A stretch of 64,000 nt of DNA from Rhizobium sp. WYCCWR10014. Its GTDB lineage: Bacteria > Pseudomonadota > Alphaproteobacteria > Rhizobiales > Rhizobiaceae. Below, in pieces: positions 7,574 through 17,449 of this stretch. A program made the position numbers and the translations under genes. Under the pieces are notes generated by a model. That model was not told where the DNA came from, searched no databases, and was given only the letters and a program-made list of their open reading frames with translations. Each line of letters begins with the position of its first letter. Position 1 is the stretch's first letter. Location of the stretch: assembly GCF_001657485.1 (NCBI RefSeq), contig NZ_LXFU01000050.1, forward strand, positions 62,001 through 126,000, in the 5' to 3' direction.

Positions 7574-9499
7574 ATGCAACACGTCAGAATCTTAAGACGG
7601 CAGGTTGTCTCGACCGTTGCCGCGGCGATCCTCATGGGCGTCGGCTGGGCCGGTGCCGCATTCGGCTTTGAGGAGTCGCCGGAACTGAAGGCGCTGGTCG
7701 ACGCCGGCAAGCTGCCGCCCATCGAAAAGCGGCTGCCCAAGGAGCCGCTGGTGCTCACTCCGCTTGAATCCGTCGGTACCTATGGCGGGACCTGGCGCAC
7801 GGCCACCTTTGGCGGTGGCGACAGCGAGATCGAGCGTTCGATCGGCTACACGAGACTGGTTCGCTGGAATCCGGAATGGACCGAGGTGATCCCCGATATC
7901 GCCAAGAGCGTCGAGGTCAATGACAATGCCACCGAATATACGTTCACCTTGCGGGAGGGCACGCGCTGGTCGGATGGCGAGCCCTTTACCGCGGACGATC
8001 TGGTGTGGTGGAACGAGAACGTGCTGCGCAACACCAAGATCACGCCTGCAGCACCCGACTGGCTGACCGCGGGCGGAGAGACAGTCAAGGTCGAAAAGCT
8101 CGCCGACGACAAGGTCGTCTTCAAATTTGCTGCGCCGAACGGCCTGTTCCTGATGAACATGGCCACCGTGCGCGGCTCCGATATTCTGGCGGCCGCACCG
8201 GCCCACTACCTCAAGCAATTCCACAAGGATTTCAATCCCGACGGCGTCGATGCCCTGGTGAAGACAGCCGGCGCAACCGACTGGGTCCAGCTCTTCAACA
8301 ACAAGATCGGGTTTCCCGGCCGCTGGCGCGATCTCGGCCGTCCAACGCTCGATGCCTGGGTGTTGACCGCGCCCTATAACGGCACCACCCAGGTCGTCGC
8401 CGAGCGCAATCCATACTATGCCAAGGTGGATACCGCAGGAAACCAGCTGCCTTACTTCGATCGCATCACCATCGATGTGATGCAGGATACCCAGGCAATC
8501 ATCCTGAAGGCGATCAGCGGCGAAATCGACATGCAGAACCGCTTCATCGAGACGACGGACGCCCGTACGGTGATCGTGCAGAACCAGGAGAAGGGCGGCT
8601 ATGGCCTGTTCATCGCCCGGCCGGCGTGGTCGAACGCCCTGCTGATCACCCTGAACCAGACCCACAAGAATCCGGCCCTGCGCGCTGTCTTTTCCAACAA
8701 GGATTTCCGCATCGGCCTCAGCTACGCCATCAACCGCGAAGAGCTCAACCAGCTGATCTATGCCGGACAGGCCAAGCCTTATCAGGCAGCACCGCGTGAA
8801 GGCACTGCGCTCTACGACGAGAAGATGGCGAGGCAGTATCTGGAGTATAATGTCGATCTCGCCAATCAGTATCTCGATAAGGCCGGCCTTACCAAACATG
8901 ACGCCGAAGGCTACCGCCTCGGCCAGGACGGCAAGCGGATTACCTTTGCGATCGACGCCTTGACCGGAAGCCCGATCCAGGTGGACGCCCTTGAGATGAT
9001 CCAGCGCTACTGGCGGGCCGTCGGCATCGACATGCAGCCCCGCCCGGCCGAACGTTCGTTGATCTTCTCCCGCCTGCAGAACAATGAGAATGACGGCCTT
9101 GGATGGGTTGGTGGCGGTGGCTACGACTTCCTCGGCCTGCTCGATCCAAAATGGTACTTCCCGCACGAATATGAATCGAGCTTCGCCACGGCCTGGGGCC
9201 TCTATTACCAGAACCCCAAGGATCCGAACGCGCAAGAACCGAGCCCTGCTGCCAAGAAGCAGATGGATCTCTATCGGCAGGTGCAGGAAGCGCCGACGCT
9301 CGAAAAGCAGTTGGCCGCGATGAAGGAACTGCTGGCGATCACCCGTGACGAATTCTACGTCATCGGCACCAACCTGGAGCCGGACCGCGTCGGCATCGTC
9401 AAGACCAATATGCGCAATGTCCCGAAGGTCATTCCCAGCACATCGTTCTACATGACACCGGGACCGGCAAAGCCCGAGACCTTCTACTACCAGCAATAA
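7574..9499 (+). CDS. ABC transporter substrate-binding protein, family 5 (Opp/Dpp type)
   Basis: Periplasmic solute-binding protein of 641 residues that delivers substrate to the permeases encoded next. It has an N-terminal signal peptide (about residues 1-31, ending near AAFG) and SBP_bac_5 landmarks such as YTFTLREGTRWSDGEPFTAD at about residue 119 and FRIGLSYAINREEL. The family binds peptides or oligosaccharides; the glycosidase-rich context and LacI control favour an oligosaccharide. The ribosome site is GGAGGAAAG. It is the first gene of the operon, and an imperfect hairpin after it may keep its expression above that of the membrane genes. Confidence 0.92.
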   Translation: MQHVRILRRQVVSTVAAAILMGVGWAGAAFGFEESPELKALVDAGKLPPIEKRLPKEPLVLTPLESVGTYGGTWRTATFGGGDSEIERSIGYTRLVRWNPEWTEVIPDIAKSVEVNDNATEYTFTLREGTRWSDGEPFTADDLVWWNENVLRNTKITPAAPDWLTAGGETVKVEKLADDKVVFKFAAPNGLFLMNMATVRGSDILAAAPAHYLKQFHKDFNPDGVDALVKTAGATDWVQLFNNKIGFPGRWRDLGRPTLDAWVLTAPYNGTTQVVAERNPYYAKVDTAGNQLPYFDRITIDVMQDTQAIILKAISGEIDMQNRFIETTDARTVIVQNQEKGGYGLFIARPAWSNALLITLNQTHKNPALRAVFSNKDFRIGLSYAINREELNQLIYAGQAKPYQAAPREGTALYDEKMARQYLEYNVDLANQYLDKAGLTKHDAEGYRLGQDGKRITFAIDALTGSPIQVDALEMIQRYWRAVGIDMQPRPAERSLIFSRLQNNENDGLGWVGGGGYDFLGLLDPKWYFPHEYESSFATAWGLYYQNPKDPNAQEPSPAAKKQMDLYRQVQEAPTLEKQLAAMKELLAITRDEFYVIGTNLEPDRVGIVKTNMRNVPKVIPSTSFYMTPGPAKPETFYYQQ

Positions 9500-9515
9500 C
9501 GGAACGCGACCGACA

Positions 9516-9541
9516 GGGATGGCGTCTACGGGCGCCACCCC
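9516..9541 (+). terminator. Imperfect intercistronic hairpin after the binding-protein gene
   Basis: GGGATGGCG (9516-9524) pairs with CGCCACCCC (9533-9541), 8 of 9 pairs, loop 8 bases. It has no U-tract. In ABC operons such hairpins commonly protect or partly terminate the abundant binding-protein message. Confidence 0.4.
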
Positions 9542-9601
9542 ATCGACACCAGCCCAGTCCCAATCATCCGATCGGCGATTGCCGATTGAAGGAGCTTGAC
9601 C

Positions 9602-10588
9602 ATGGCCGGCTTCATCATCAGACGTCTGCTTTACATGATCCCGATGATGTTCGCGATCTCCGTCGTGACCTTCATCATCATCCAGTTGCCGCCCGGCGAC
9701 TTCCTGACCGCGATGACCGCGCGTCTGGCCTCCCAGAACGAAACGATCGATCCCGGCGTCATCGCCGGCCTGCGTGAACGCTATGGCCTCGATCAGCCCT
9801 GGGCGGTTCAATACTGGAAATGGATCAGCGGCATCCTGCTGCGCGGGGATTTCGGCCAGTCCCTCGATTGGAACAAGCCGGTCAGCGAGCTGATCTGGGC
9901 CCGCATGGGCCTGACGATGGTGGTCTCGGTCACCACGCTGCTCTTCGTCTGGGCGGTGGCCTTTCCGATCGGCATCTATTCGGCCGTGCGGCAATATTCG
10001 GTGGGAGATTACTTCGCCACCTTCTTCGGCTTTCTCGGCCTTGCCATCCCGAATTTCCTGCTGGCGCTGGTGCTGATGTATGTTTCGGCACAATATTTCG
10101 GCCAAAGCACCGGCGGGCTGTTTTCGCCCGCCTATATCAATGCCGTCTGGAGCTGGGCCAAGCTCGGCGATCTCATTTCGCATATGTGGATCCCGGTCGT
10201 CGTTCTCGGCACAGGTGCCACCGCAGCACTGATCCGTATCATGCGCGCCAACCTGCTCGACGAGCTCAACAAGCCCTATGTCGACATGGCCCGCGCCCGG
10301 GGCTTGAGCGAAATCCGGCTGCTGTTGAAATATCCGGTTCGGGTGGCGCTCAACCCGTTCGTCTCGACCGTCGGCTGGGTGCTGCCGCACCTCGTCTCCG
10401 GCTCGGTGGTGGTCTCCATCGTTCTCAGCCTGCCGATCACCGGGCCACTGCTGCTCAACGCCCTGTTTGCCCAGGACATGTATCTGGCCGGCACATTCAT
10501 CCTGCTGATGAGCATGCTGACGCTGATCGGCACACTGATTTCGGATCTGCTGCTCGCCTGGCTTGATCCACGCATTCGCAACGGCTGA
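9602..10588 (+). CDS. ABC transporter permease, DppB/OppB type
   Basis: Inner-membrane permease of 328 residues with about six transmembrane helices. The start IIRRLLYMIPMMFAISVVTF and the segment LRERYGLDQPWAVQYWKW are typical of DppB proteins. The cytoplasmic coupling loop appears as MARARGLSEIRLLLKYPVR (the EAA motif). AAGGAG lies seven bases before the ATG at 9602; a TTG at 9596 is less well placed. It pairs with the next permease to form the channel. Confidence 0.92.
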   Translation: MAGFIIRRLLYMIPMMFAISVVTFIIIQLPPGDFLTAMTARLASQNETIDPGVIAGLRERYGLDQPWAVQYWKWISGILLRGDFGQSLDWNKPVSELIWARMGLTMVVSVTTLLFVWAVAFPIGIYSAVRQYSVGDYFATFFGFLGLAIPNFLLALVLMYVSAQYFGQSTGGLFSPAYINAVWSWAKLGDLISHMWIPVVVLGTGATAALIRIMRANLLDELNKPYVDMARARGLSEIRLLLKYPVRVALNPFVSTVGWVLPHLVSGSVVVSIVLSLPITGPLLLNALFAQDMYLAGTFILLMSMLTLIGTLISDLLLAWLDPRIRNG

Positions 10589-10600
10589 AGGACGAGACCA

Positions 10601-11734
10601 ATGACCGATCAAGCCATCGCGCTACAGCCTGAACTGATCCAGAATTCCGACGCGGTCGCCGGCCAGTGGAAGCTCATATGGCGGCGCTTCCGTCGCCATC
10701 GCCTGGCGCTGGCGGCCGGCGTCGTCCTCTTTTTGATCTACCTGGTCGCCCTGTTTGCCGAGGTTCTCGCCCCGGTTTCATCGCAGACCTACGATTCCCG
10801 CTACACCTATGCGCCGCCCCAGCAGATCAAGTTCGCCGGCTACGACGCGGCAGGGCAGTTTCATCCGCTCTACGTCAACGGTTATTCGATGAAGGTTGAC
10901 CCGATCGCGCTCAGCCGCAATTACCAGCCCGATCCGGCCGTCGTCATCCCCCTCGGCTTCTTCGTCAAGGGCGAACCCTACCGGCTCTGGGGGCTGTTCG
11001 ATTTCGACCGCCACCTGATCGGCCCGATCGAGATGGGCAAACCATTCTACCTGTTCGGCGCCGACCGGCTGGGTCGCGACGTCTTCAGCCGGACGGTCCA
11101 CGGCACGCGCGTGTCTATGTCCGTCGGACTGATCGGCGTCGCCATCAGCCTCATCCTCGGCATCATCCTGGGCGGCATCTCGGGGCTCTACGGCGGCTGG
11201 GTGGACGATGTGATCCAGCGTTCCATCGAGCTCATCAACTCTATCCCCACCATCCCGCTGTGGATGGGCCTTGCGGCTGCCGTTCCGATCAGCGCCGACC
11301 CGCTCCTAGTCTATCTCTGGATCACCATCATTCTGTCGCTTATCGGCTGGACCGATCTGGCGCGGGTGGTGCGCGGCCGCTTCCTGTCGCTCAAGACGGA
11401 AGACTTCGTCATCGCCGCCCGTCTCGACGGCTGTTCGCAGATGCGCATCATCTGGCGGCACATGGTTCCGTCCTTCATGAGCCACATCATCGCCTCGGTG
11501 ACGCTCGCCATCCCGACGATGATCCTCGCAGAAACCGCGCTCTCCTTCCTCGGCATCGGCCTGCGCCCGCCGGTGGTGAGCTGGGGCGTGCTGCTTCAGG
11601 AGGCACAGAACATTCTCGCCGTCTCGAGCGCACCCTGGCTGTTTCTTCCCGGTCTCGCGGTGATCGTCACCGTGCTCGCCCTCAATTTCCTCGGTGATGG
11701 ATTACGCGATGCTGCAGATCCCTATGAATACTGA
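10601..11734 (+). CDS. ABC transporter permease, DppC/OppC type with extended periplasmic segment
   Basis: Second membrane subunit, 377 residues, compared with about 300 in ordinary DppC proteins. The extra length is an extracytoplasmic insert at about residues 60-140, between helix 1 and the FGADRLGRDVFSRTVHGTR motif. Such inserts are known in Opp-type oligosaccharide importers. The EAA-type coupling loop reads IAARLDGCSQMRIIWRHMVP. The gene follows the first permease by 12 bases and overlaps the next ATPase gene, which indicates tight co-translation. Confidence 0.92.
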   Translation: MTDQAIALQPELIQNSDAVAGQWKLIWRRFRRHRLALAAGVVLFLIYLVALFAEVLAPVSSQTYDSRYTYAPPQQIKFAGYDAAGQFHPLYVNGYSMKVDPIALSRNYQPDPAVVIPLGFFVKGEPYRLWGLFDFDRHLIGPIEMGKPFYLFGADRLGRDVFSRTVHGTRVSMSVGLIGVAISLILGIILGGISGLYGGWVDDVIQRSIELINSIPTIPLWMGLAAAVPISADPLLVYLWITIILSLIGWTDLARVVRGRFLSLKTEDFVIAARLDGCSQMRIIWRHMVPSFMSHIIASVTLAIPTMILAETALSFLGIGLRPPVVSWGVLLQEAQNILAVSSAPWLFLPGLAVIVTVLALNFLGDGLRDAADPYEY

Positions 11735-12773
11735 TCCCAATTTTGCCGCAGCCGGCGGCCGGCACGGGGATCGTGACCCGCTGATCGAGGTCGTTGATCT
11801 CAGGACCCATTTCTTCGGTGGTGCGGGCACGATCAAGGCGGTCGACGGCGTCTCCTTTTCCATCCCGCGCGGCAAGACGGTCTGCGTCGTCGGCGAATCC
11901 GGTTCGGGCAAGAGCATCACTGGCCGCTCGATCCTCAACCAGGTTCCCAGGGGAGGGCGGATCGTCTCGGGTGCAATCCGCTACCGGCCGGATCCGGCAG
12001 CACCCTTCGTCGACCTGGCGGCGCTCGATCCGCGCGGCCATGACATGCGGGCGATCCGCGGTGCCCAGATCGGCCTGATCAGCCAGGAGCCGATGGCCGC
12101 ACTTTCCCCCGTTCATACGATCGGCAACCAGATGGTTGAAGTGATCCGCTTGCATCTGAAGATGGGAAAGAAGGAGGCGCGCGAACATGCCATCGAGACA
12201 TTGGCTCTGGTCGGCATTCCGCGGCCGGCCGAGCGCATGGAAAGCTATGCCTTCCAGTTTTCCGGCGGCATGCGCCAGCGCGTCTGCATCGCCTTGGCGC
12301 TTGCCTGCCGCCCCAGGCTGCTGATCGCCGACGAGCCGACCACGGCGCTCGACGTGACCACCCAGGCCAATATCCTCGATCTCCTGGCCTCGCTGCAGGC
12401 CGAATTCGGGCTCTCGGTGCTGTTCGTGACCCATGATCTCGGTGTGGTGGCCGAAATCGCCGACGAGGTCGTCGTCATGTATGTCGGCCGGGTCGTGGAG
12501 GCAGGCGATGTCGACACGATCTTCCACGCGCCTGTTCATCCCTACACCAAGGCGCTGCTGCAATCGGTGCCGCGCATGCATGGGCAACCCACCGAACGGC
12601 TTGCGATCATCGACGGCATGGTACCCTCGCGTTTCAACCGGCCCCCGGGCTGCAGCTTTCATCCCCGATGCAAGGAGGCGAGGGCGGGCTTGTGTGACCA
12701 AAAGGATCCGCAGCCCGTCACCATCGGCGACGGGCATGTCGCCAGCTGTCTGCTTTACGAAGGAAGACAATGA
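11724..12773 (+). CDS. ABC transporter ATP-binding protein, DppD/OppD type
   Basis: First of two ATPase subunits, about 349 residues. The Walker A is GESGSGKSITGRS, the signature FSGGMRQRVCIALAL, the Walker B LLIADEPTTALD and the H-loop FVTHDLGV. A C-terminal oligopeptide-transporter extension with Cys pattern (PPGCSFHPRC...C) may bind an iron-sulphur cluster, as known for related subunits. The ATG at 11724 overlaps the end of the upstream permease by 11 bases; ATG/GTG codons at 11694-11697 are alternatives. Confidence 0.93.
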   Translation: MNTDPNFAAAGGRHGDRDPLIEVVDLRTHFFGGAGTIKAVDGVSFSIPRGKTVCVVGESGSGKSITGRSILNQVPRGGRIVSGAIRYRPDPAAPFVDLAALDPRGHDMRAIRGAQIGLISQEPMAALSPVHTIGNQMVEVIRLHLKMGKKEAREHAIETLALVGIPRPAERMESYAFQFSGGMRQRVCIALALACRPRLLIADEPTTALDVTTQANILDLLASLQAEFGLSVLFVTHDLGVVAEIADEVVVMYVGRVVEAGDVDTIFHAPVHPYTKALLQSVPRMHGQPTERLAIIDGMVPSRFNRPPGCSFHPRCKEARAGLCDQKDPQPVTIGDGHVASCLLYEGRQ

Positions 12774-13831
12774 TGGCCGATCCCATGACCCAACCAAGCC
12801 CGCTGCTCGAACTGAACGATCTCAGGATGCATTTCCCCATTCGCAAGGGCGCATTCCGGCGTGTGGTCGGACACGTCAAGGCGGTCGACGGCGTTTCACT
12901 TCGCATCGATGATGGCGAAACACTCGGCATTGTCGGGGAGTCCGGTTGCGGCAAGTCCACGCTTGCCCGCACGGTGCTGCGCATCTATCAGCCGACGAGC
13001 GGCGAAATCCGCTATCGCAGCCGCAGCGGCGGCACGGTCGATCTCGCGGCGTTGTCTGGTTCTGCCCTCGACGAAATCCATCGCGACCTGCGCATCGTGT
13101 TTCAGGACCCGCAATCTTCGCTCAATCCGCGCCTTCCTGTCATCGACATCATCGGCGAGGTGCTTGGTGTCAACGGCATCGCCAAGGGCCGGGAGCTCGA
13201 GCACCGGGTGGCCGAACTGATGCAGAGCGTCGGGCTGCGGCCCGAATACATGCACCGCTATCCCCATGCTTTCTCCGGCGGCGAGCGCCAGCGCATAGGC
13301 ATAGCCCGGGCGCTGGCCTCCAATCCGCGGCTGGTGATCGCCGATGAGGCCGTCTCGGCCCTCGATGTCAGCGTGCAGGCACAAACCATCAACCTCCTGC
13401 AGGACCTGCAGGAACAGTTTGGTCTGACCTATCTCTTCGTCGCCCACGACCTCTCGGTCGTCCGGCACATCTCGGATAACATTGCCGTCATGTATGTCGG
13501 CCGCGTGGTCGAAAAGGCGCCGACGGAGCAGATCTTCTCGCGCCCGCTTCACCCCTATACCGAAGCGCTGCTCTCGGCGGTGCCGATCGCCGATCCACGG
13601 ATGCGCCGCCATGGCCAGCGCATCCGGCTGGCTGGCGAGGTTGCTGACCCCGCCCATCCGCCTCCCGGCTGCGCATTTCATCCTCGCTGCCGCTACGCCA
13701 CCGAGCTTTGCAAGCAGGAGGTGCCGGGCTTACGCACCGTCACGGCCGATGGGCACGCAGTGGCCTGTCACTACGCCGAATCCTTGTCGCTTAATCCCTT
13801 CGCCGACCGTACCGTTCCGGAGTTCAATTGA
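12770..13831 (+). CDS. ABC transporter ATP-binding protein, DppF/OppF type
   Basis: Second ATPase, 353 residues, partner of the preceding subunit. Walker A is GESGCGKSTLART, the signature FSGGERQRIGIARAL and Walker B LVIADEAVSALD; the usual EP of Walker B is EA, a conservative variant also seen in other OppF proteins. The C-terminal PPGCAFHPRC motif is present. ATG at 12770 overlaps the previous stop as ATGA, and AGGAAG lies upstream. It completes an SBP-permease-permease-ATPase-ATPase importer. Confidence 0.93.
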   Translation: MMADPMTQPSPLLELNDLRMHFPIRKGAFRRVVGHVKAVDGVSLRIDDGETLGIVGESGCGKSTLARTVLRIYQPTSGEIRYRSRSGGTVDLAALSGSALDEIHRDLRIVFQDPQSSLNPRLPVIDIIGEVLGVNGIAKGRELEHRVAELMQSVGLRPEYMHRYPHAFSGGERQRIGIARALASNPRLVIADEAVSALDVSVQAQTINLLQDLQEQFGLTYLFVAHDLSVVRHISDNIAVMYVGRVVEKAPTEQIFSRPLHPYTEALLSAVPIADPRMRRHGQRIRLAGEVADPAHPPPGCAFHPRCRYATELCKQEVPGLRTVTADGHAVACHYAESLSLNPFADRTVPEFN

Positions 13832-14664
13832 TGCCCGAATTCATTCCACGCTCCGAGCAGCGTCCCATTGTGGATACCTCCTCCACGACGCTCGATCTCA
13901 TCTACTTCGATCTCGTCACGCTCGCCTCCAACGAGCAGGACATCCGGCGGCTGCCCGCGCACGAAAGCCTCTACGTCGTGCTGTCGGGTCAGGTGGATAT
14001 CGAGGTGGATGACATCATGTTCGAAGCGGTGGGCCGGCGAGCCGATATCTGGGGAGGCGATGCGGACTCGGTTTACGCGCCCGTCGGCGCCAATGTCCGG
14101 ATATCGGCTCGTGGCGCGACAGCGGAAGTGGCCATCGCCGGCGGCCTCTGCGACACGCACTACGCCCCGTTTCGCATCACGCCGGATGAGGTCGACGCGG
14201 TCAATGTCGGCTCGTCGGACACGCATAGCCAGCGGCGGATCGTCCATCTGCTCGGCCAACGGCAGAACGGGCGCTGCGGCAACCTGCTGGTGAGTGAACT
14301 CTATGCCGGCGAAGGCTGCTGGTCCGGCTATCCCCCCCACAAACACGATACCGAAGACGGCGATGTCGAGACCCGGCACGAAGAACTCTATCACTATCGC
14401 TTCCAGCCCGAGACCGGCTTCGGCAGCCAGATTACCTATGACGAAGACGGTCCGGTCAAGATCCTCATGACCCGCAACGGCGACACAGTCCTGGTCGACC
14501 GGGGTTACCACCCGACGGTCACCTCGCCGGGGCACCGGGGCTATATCTTCACCATTCTCGTCGGCAAGCACCGCCGGGGGCTGATCCAGCGCTTTGATCC
14601 CGCCCATCAGCATCTGACCAAGACCATCCCCGGCATCGATGCGATGCGCGACAAGTTCAAATAA
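13831..14664 (+). CDS. IolB/KduI-family cupin isomerase (5-deoxy-glucuronate isomerase-like)
   Basis: A bicupin of 277 residues. The second cupin carries the IolB pattern: GYPPHKHDTE at about residue 168, an ETRHEELYHYRF segment, and LVDRGYHPTVTSPGHRGY near residue 223, giving the His-His-Glu-His metal site. IolB isomerises 5-deoxy-glucuronate in myo-inositol breakdown and KduI a 5-keto-uronate. No other iol genes are nearby, so here it more probably isomerises an aldose or uronate released from the imported glycan. The start overlaps the preceding stop as TGATG, which places it in the importer operon. Confidence 0.82.
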   Translation: MPEFIPRSEQRPIVDTSSTTLDLIYFDLVTLASNEQDIRRLPAHESLYVVLSGQVDIEVDDIMFEAVGRRADIWGGDADSVYAPVGANVRISARGATAEVAIAGGLCDTHYAPFRITPDEVDAVNVGSSDTHSQRRIVHLLGQRQNGRCGNLLVSELYAGEGCWSGYPPHKHDTEDGDVETRHEELYHYRFQPETGFGSQITYDEDGPVKILMTRNGDTVLVDRGYHPTVTSPGHRGYIFTILVGKHRRGLIQRFDPAHQHLTKTIPGIDAMRDKFK

Positions 14665-14731
14665 TCCGGCTCCTGGCCTCGTGCGCCGGCATTGCGGCAA
14701 ACTGCCAACTTCCGCCCAAGGAGAGACGACC

Positions 14732-16597
14732 ATGCGTGAACGTACGCGAATAAACGTTGATGCCGGTGAGGCGGTGCGCCCGTTCAACCGGTTCTGGCGC
14801 GGCACCGGCTTTTCGCCGGCCGAGCTGCTGCTCGAGCCCGAGATGCGACAGATGCTTGCCTATATTGGCGGCCTGCCGAATGAGGGCATCAAGTTCCTGC
14901 GGGTGCATTATCTCTACAATCTGCTGAGCGCGAAGGGCGGGGCCGGTTACGACTGGTCTCTGCTGGATCGCGCGCTCGACGTGATGATCGAGCACCGGCT
15001 GAAGCCGTTCTTCGAGCTGATGGGTAACCCGTCGGGCCTGTTCACCGACTATGAGGACATGGATCAGGTCAAGCGCTGGCGGGATCTGGTGACGGCAACA
15101 GTCGACCGTTATGGCGCGCGTTACGGCATGGACGAATTGCGCACATGGTATTTCGAAACGACGAACGAGGCCGACTCCGGCTGGTGGACTTACGGGATCA
15201 AGGGTTACACCAACTACTACGACGCCTGTGTCGCGGGGCTCGATGCCATCGATCCCAACCTGCCGATGGGCGGCCCCGGCACCGCCCGCACGCTCTCGCC
15301 GATCTTTCGCGCCCTCATGGCTCATTGCGACAACGGCACGAGCTGCCTCACCGGTGACGATCCGCCGCGGATCGATTATATCTCGATCCATGAAAAGGGC
15401 GTCAACGGCAGCAAGGAAGACCTGACCCCGAAAACCAACGCCATCGTCGACCGCACCTTGCTCGTCGTCGACTACCTCAAGGAGCACCACCCGCGCCTGG
15501 CAGGCCTGCCCATCATCAACGATGAATGCGATCCGCAGCTTGGGTGGAGCGATCATCATAGCTGGCACGGCAAAGCCTATTACGCCGGCATCATAGCCCG
15601 CATCATCGAACAGCACGACCGGCGCATCATCGCGCCGAAAGCGGCGAATTTCACCCTCCTCAGCAATGACCACGCCTTTATCGGCGGCTGGAGCCAGCGC
15701 ACGATCTTTGCCTATTTCGGTTCGCGCAATTTCACCAAGGCGCAGTGGGAGCACAAGACCAATCTGGATATGCTGGTCACGGACGTCGACAGCGCGCCGC
15801 CCTTCGACATCATCAAGAAGCCCGGCCTCACATCGATGGAACTGCTGGCAACGCTTGGCGATACCGTTTGCAAGGTGACGGCCGAACCGCCGCTTGCTCC
15901 CGATCAGGATGGCCTGGCGATCCTGCCGACACGGCTGCCGGGCGGCGGTGTTTCCATCAGCCTCATCCATAGCGTCGATGCCATCAACCGTTCAGGCCGG
16001 ACCGCCGTCCGTCTCGAGGTGAGCGGCTTGGTTCCCGGCCGCCACGCGCTTTGCCTGCTGCGCATCGATGAGGAATTCACCAATCCGATGGAGGTCTGGG
16101 AGGCCCAGCGCGACGAAAGCAATCCGCGCGGCCCCTTCGAGCCGGTCGGCGCACCGCCCGCACCGACCGAGGCGCAGTTTGCCGAACTGCGCCGGGCGCA
16201 GGAGCCCGCCTTGCTGCATCCGATCAGCGTCGTCGACTGCGACGAAGGCCGGATCAGTGTCGACCTCGATGTGCCATTGCCGTCGCTGACGCAGGTGCTT
16301 GTCGTTCCCGATACCGGCGCGGCCCCGGCTACACCGACCGGCCTTGTCGTCGAACGCTACCTTGGTCTTGGTGGTCGGGAAGAGCGCATGCTGTTCTGGG
16401 TTGCCGGCGATATCAGCCCGGCCATCTTCTACGATGTCCTGGTCAGCACCAATGGCGGGACTTTTGAAAAGGTCAGTTCTGTCCCGCTGATCTCGACGGC
16501 ATTCCTGCACATGTCGCCGCCGGAGGGCGTGCGGTATGCGGTGCAGGCCCGCGATGCATTTGGCCGCCGCAGCGAGCTTTGTTTCGCCCGCTCATGA
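14732..16597 (+). CDS. Glycoside hydrolase family 39-like (beta-xylosidase/alpha-L-iduronidase type)
   Basis: A 621-residue clan-A glycosidase. Early landmarks are FNRFWRGTGFSPAELLL and IKFLRVHYLYNLLS. The acid/base is probably Glu146 in FETTNEADSGWW (the N-E pair of clan A), and the nucleophile Glu265 in IINDECDPQLGW. The GH39 TIM barrel is followed by a beta-rich C-terminal region. No signal peptide is visible, so it should act in the cytoplasm after import. AAGGAGAG precedes the ATG at 14732. Family 39 contains xylosidases and iduronidases, and the real linkage cannot be deduced. Confidence 0.85.
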   Translation: MRERTRINVDAGEAVRPFNRFWRGTGFSPAELLLEPEMRQMLAYIGGLPNEGIKFLRVHYLYNLLSAKGGAGYDWSLLDRALDVMIEHRLKPFFELMGNPSGLFTDYEDMDQVKRWRDLVTATVDRYGARYGMDELRTWYFETTNEADSGWWTYGIKGYTNYYDACVAGLDAIDPNLPMGGPGTARTLSPIFRALMAHCDNGTSCLTGDDPPRIDYISIHEKGVNGSKEDLTPKTNAIVDRTLLVVDYLKEHHPRLAGLPIINDECDPQLGWSDHHSWHGKAYYAGIIARIIEQHDRRIIAPKAANFTLLSNDHAFIGGWSQRTIFAYFGSRNFTKAQWEHKTNLDMLVTDVDSAPPFDIIKKPGLTSMELLATLGDTVCKVTAEPPLAPDQDGLAILPTRLPGGGVSISLIHSVDAINRSGRTAVRLEVSGLVPGRHALCLLRIDEEFTNPMEVWEAQRDESNPRGPFEPVGAPPAPTEAQFAELRRAQEPALLHPISVVDCDEGRISVDLDVPLPSLTQVLVVPDTGAAPATPTGLVVERYLGLGGREERMLFWVAGDISPAIFYDVLVSTNGGTFEKVSSVPLISTAFLHMSPPEGVRYAVQARDAFGRRSELCFARS

Positions 16598-16626
16598 ACA
16601 ATGCCATTCTGCCTGGGATCTGATCG

Positions 16627-17445
16627 ATGGATATCGCCTATTTCACCAAGACCCTGGAGGGCCTGCCGCTTGAGGAGGCGGCCGGGATCACGGCCGGTTT
16701 GGGATTCGACTGCGCTGATCTTCTCATTCGCGATGGCCACGCCGTTTCCCCTGACAGGCCGGAGGAAATCGTCAAGGCCGTGACGCTCTTTGCCGCGGCC
16801 GGCCTACGCACCCCGATGGCGACCATCGATTCCACCCGGCCCGACGATGCCGCATCCCGGCTTCTCGGTTGTTGCGGCGAGGCTGGCATCGGGCAGGTCC
16901 GGCTTGGCTTCTGGCGCTACGACCCGTCGCGGCGCTGGCAGGCCCAGCTTGATGAGGCGCGGCGCGATCTCGACGGCTTCGAGCGCCTGGCCGAACGCTT
17001 CGGCATCAAGCTGACCATCCAGCTTCACGGCGGGACCTTGCACAGCTCGGGCGCGCTCGCCGTCCAGTTGCTGGCCGGGCGCGATCCGATCCGGATCGGC
17101 GCCTATCCCGATCCGGCCAATCAGATCATTCGCGAGGGGAGAGAGGACTGGCGTCTGACGCTTGATATTCTCGAACCGTGGTTCTGCTGCATGGGCGTCA
17201 AGAACAGCGGTTGGTTCCCCGGCGCTTACGGAGCTCATGGCCAACGCGCATGGCATTCGGACTGGTACGGGCTCGACGAAGGCATGGTGCCCTGGAACGA
17301 GATCGTCCCGCATCTGGTGGCCACAGGCTTTACCGGCGTGCTGTCGATGCAATCCCAATACCGCGTCTCTCGAGAGCAGGCGCTCGACAAGCTCCGCGCC
17401 GATCTTACCCATCTCAGGCGCCTGGTCGCCGCAGCGAAAGAGTAG
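16627..17445 (+). CDS. Sugar phosphate isomerase/epimerase, xylose isomerase-like TIM barrel
   Basis: A 272-residue AP-endonuclease-2-type TIM barrel protein. It starts MDIAYFTKTLEGLPLEEAA, and has an LTIQLHGGTLHSSG strand and a GVKNSGWFPG segment that probably line a metal-dependent sugar site. Such proteins epimerise or isomerise ketoses, inosose or hydroxypyruvate. It is 29 bases after the GH39 gene and 4 bases before a dehydrogenase gene, so it belongs to the same operon. The precise sugar is unknown. Confidence 0.78.
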   Translation: MDIAYFTKTLEGLPLEEAAGITAGLGFDCADLLIRDGHAVSPDRPEEIVKAVTLFAAAGLRTPMATIDSTRPDDAASRLLGCCGEAGIGQVRLGFWRYDPSRRWQAQLDEARRDLDGFERLAERFGIKLTIQLHGGTLHSSGALAVQLLAGRDPIRIGAYPDPANQIIREGREDWRLTLDILEPWFCCMGVKNSGWFPGAYGAHGQRAWHSDWYGLDEGMVPWNEIVPHLVATGFTGVLSMQSQYRVSREQALDKLRADLTHLRRLVAAAKE

Positions 17446-17449
17446 AACC

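Noticed and set aside
7592..10612. Reverse-strand open frame of about 1000 codons opposite the importer genes
   Set aside because: It is the antisense shadow of the binding protein and permease genes, which have signal peptides, family motifs and ribosome sites; the antisense product has no recognisable domain and is rich in Gln, His and Arg.
12508..12515. Further TGTCGACA octamers in coding DNA (also near 22723)
   Set aside because: They lie inside well-supported genes and are expected by chance in GC-rich DNA; they are not proposed as GntR sites.
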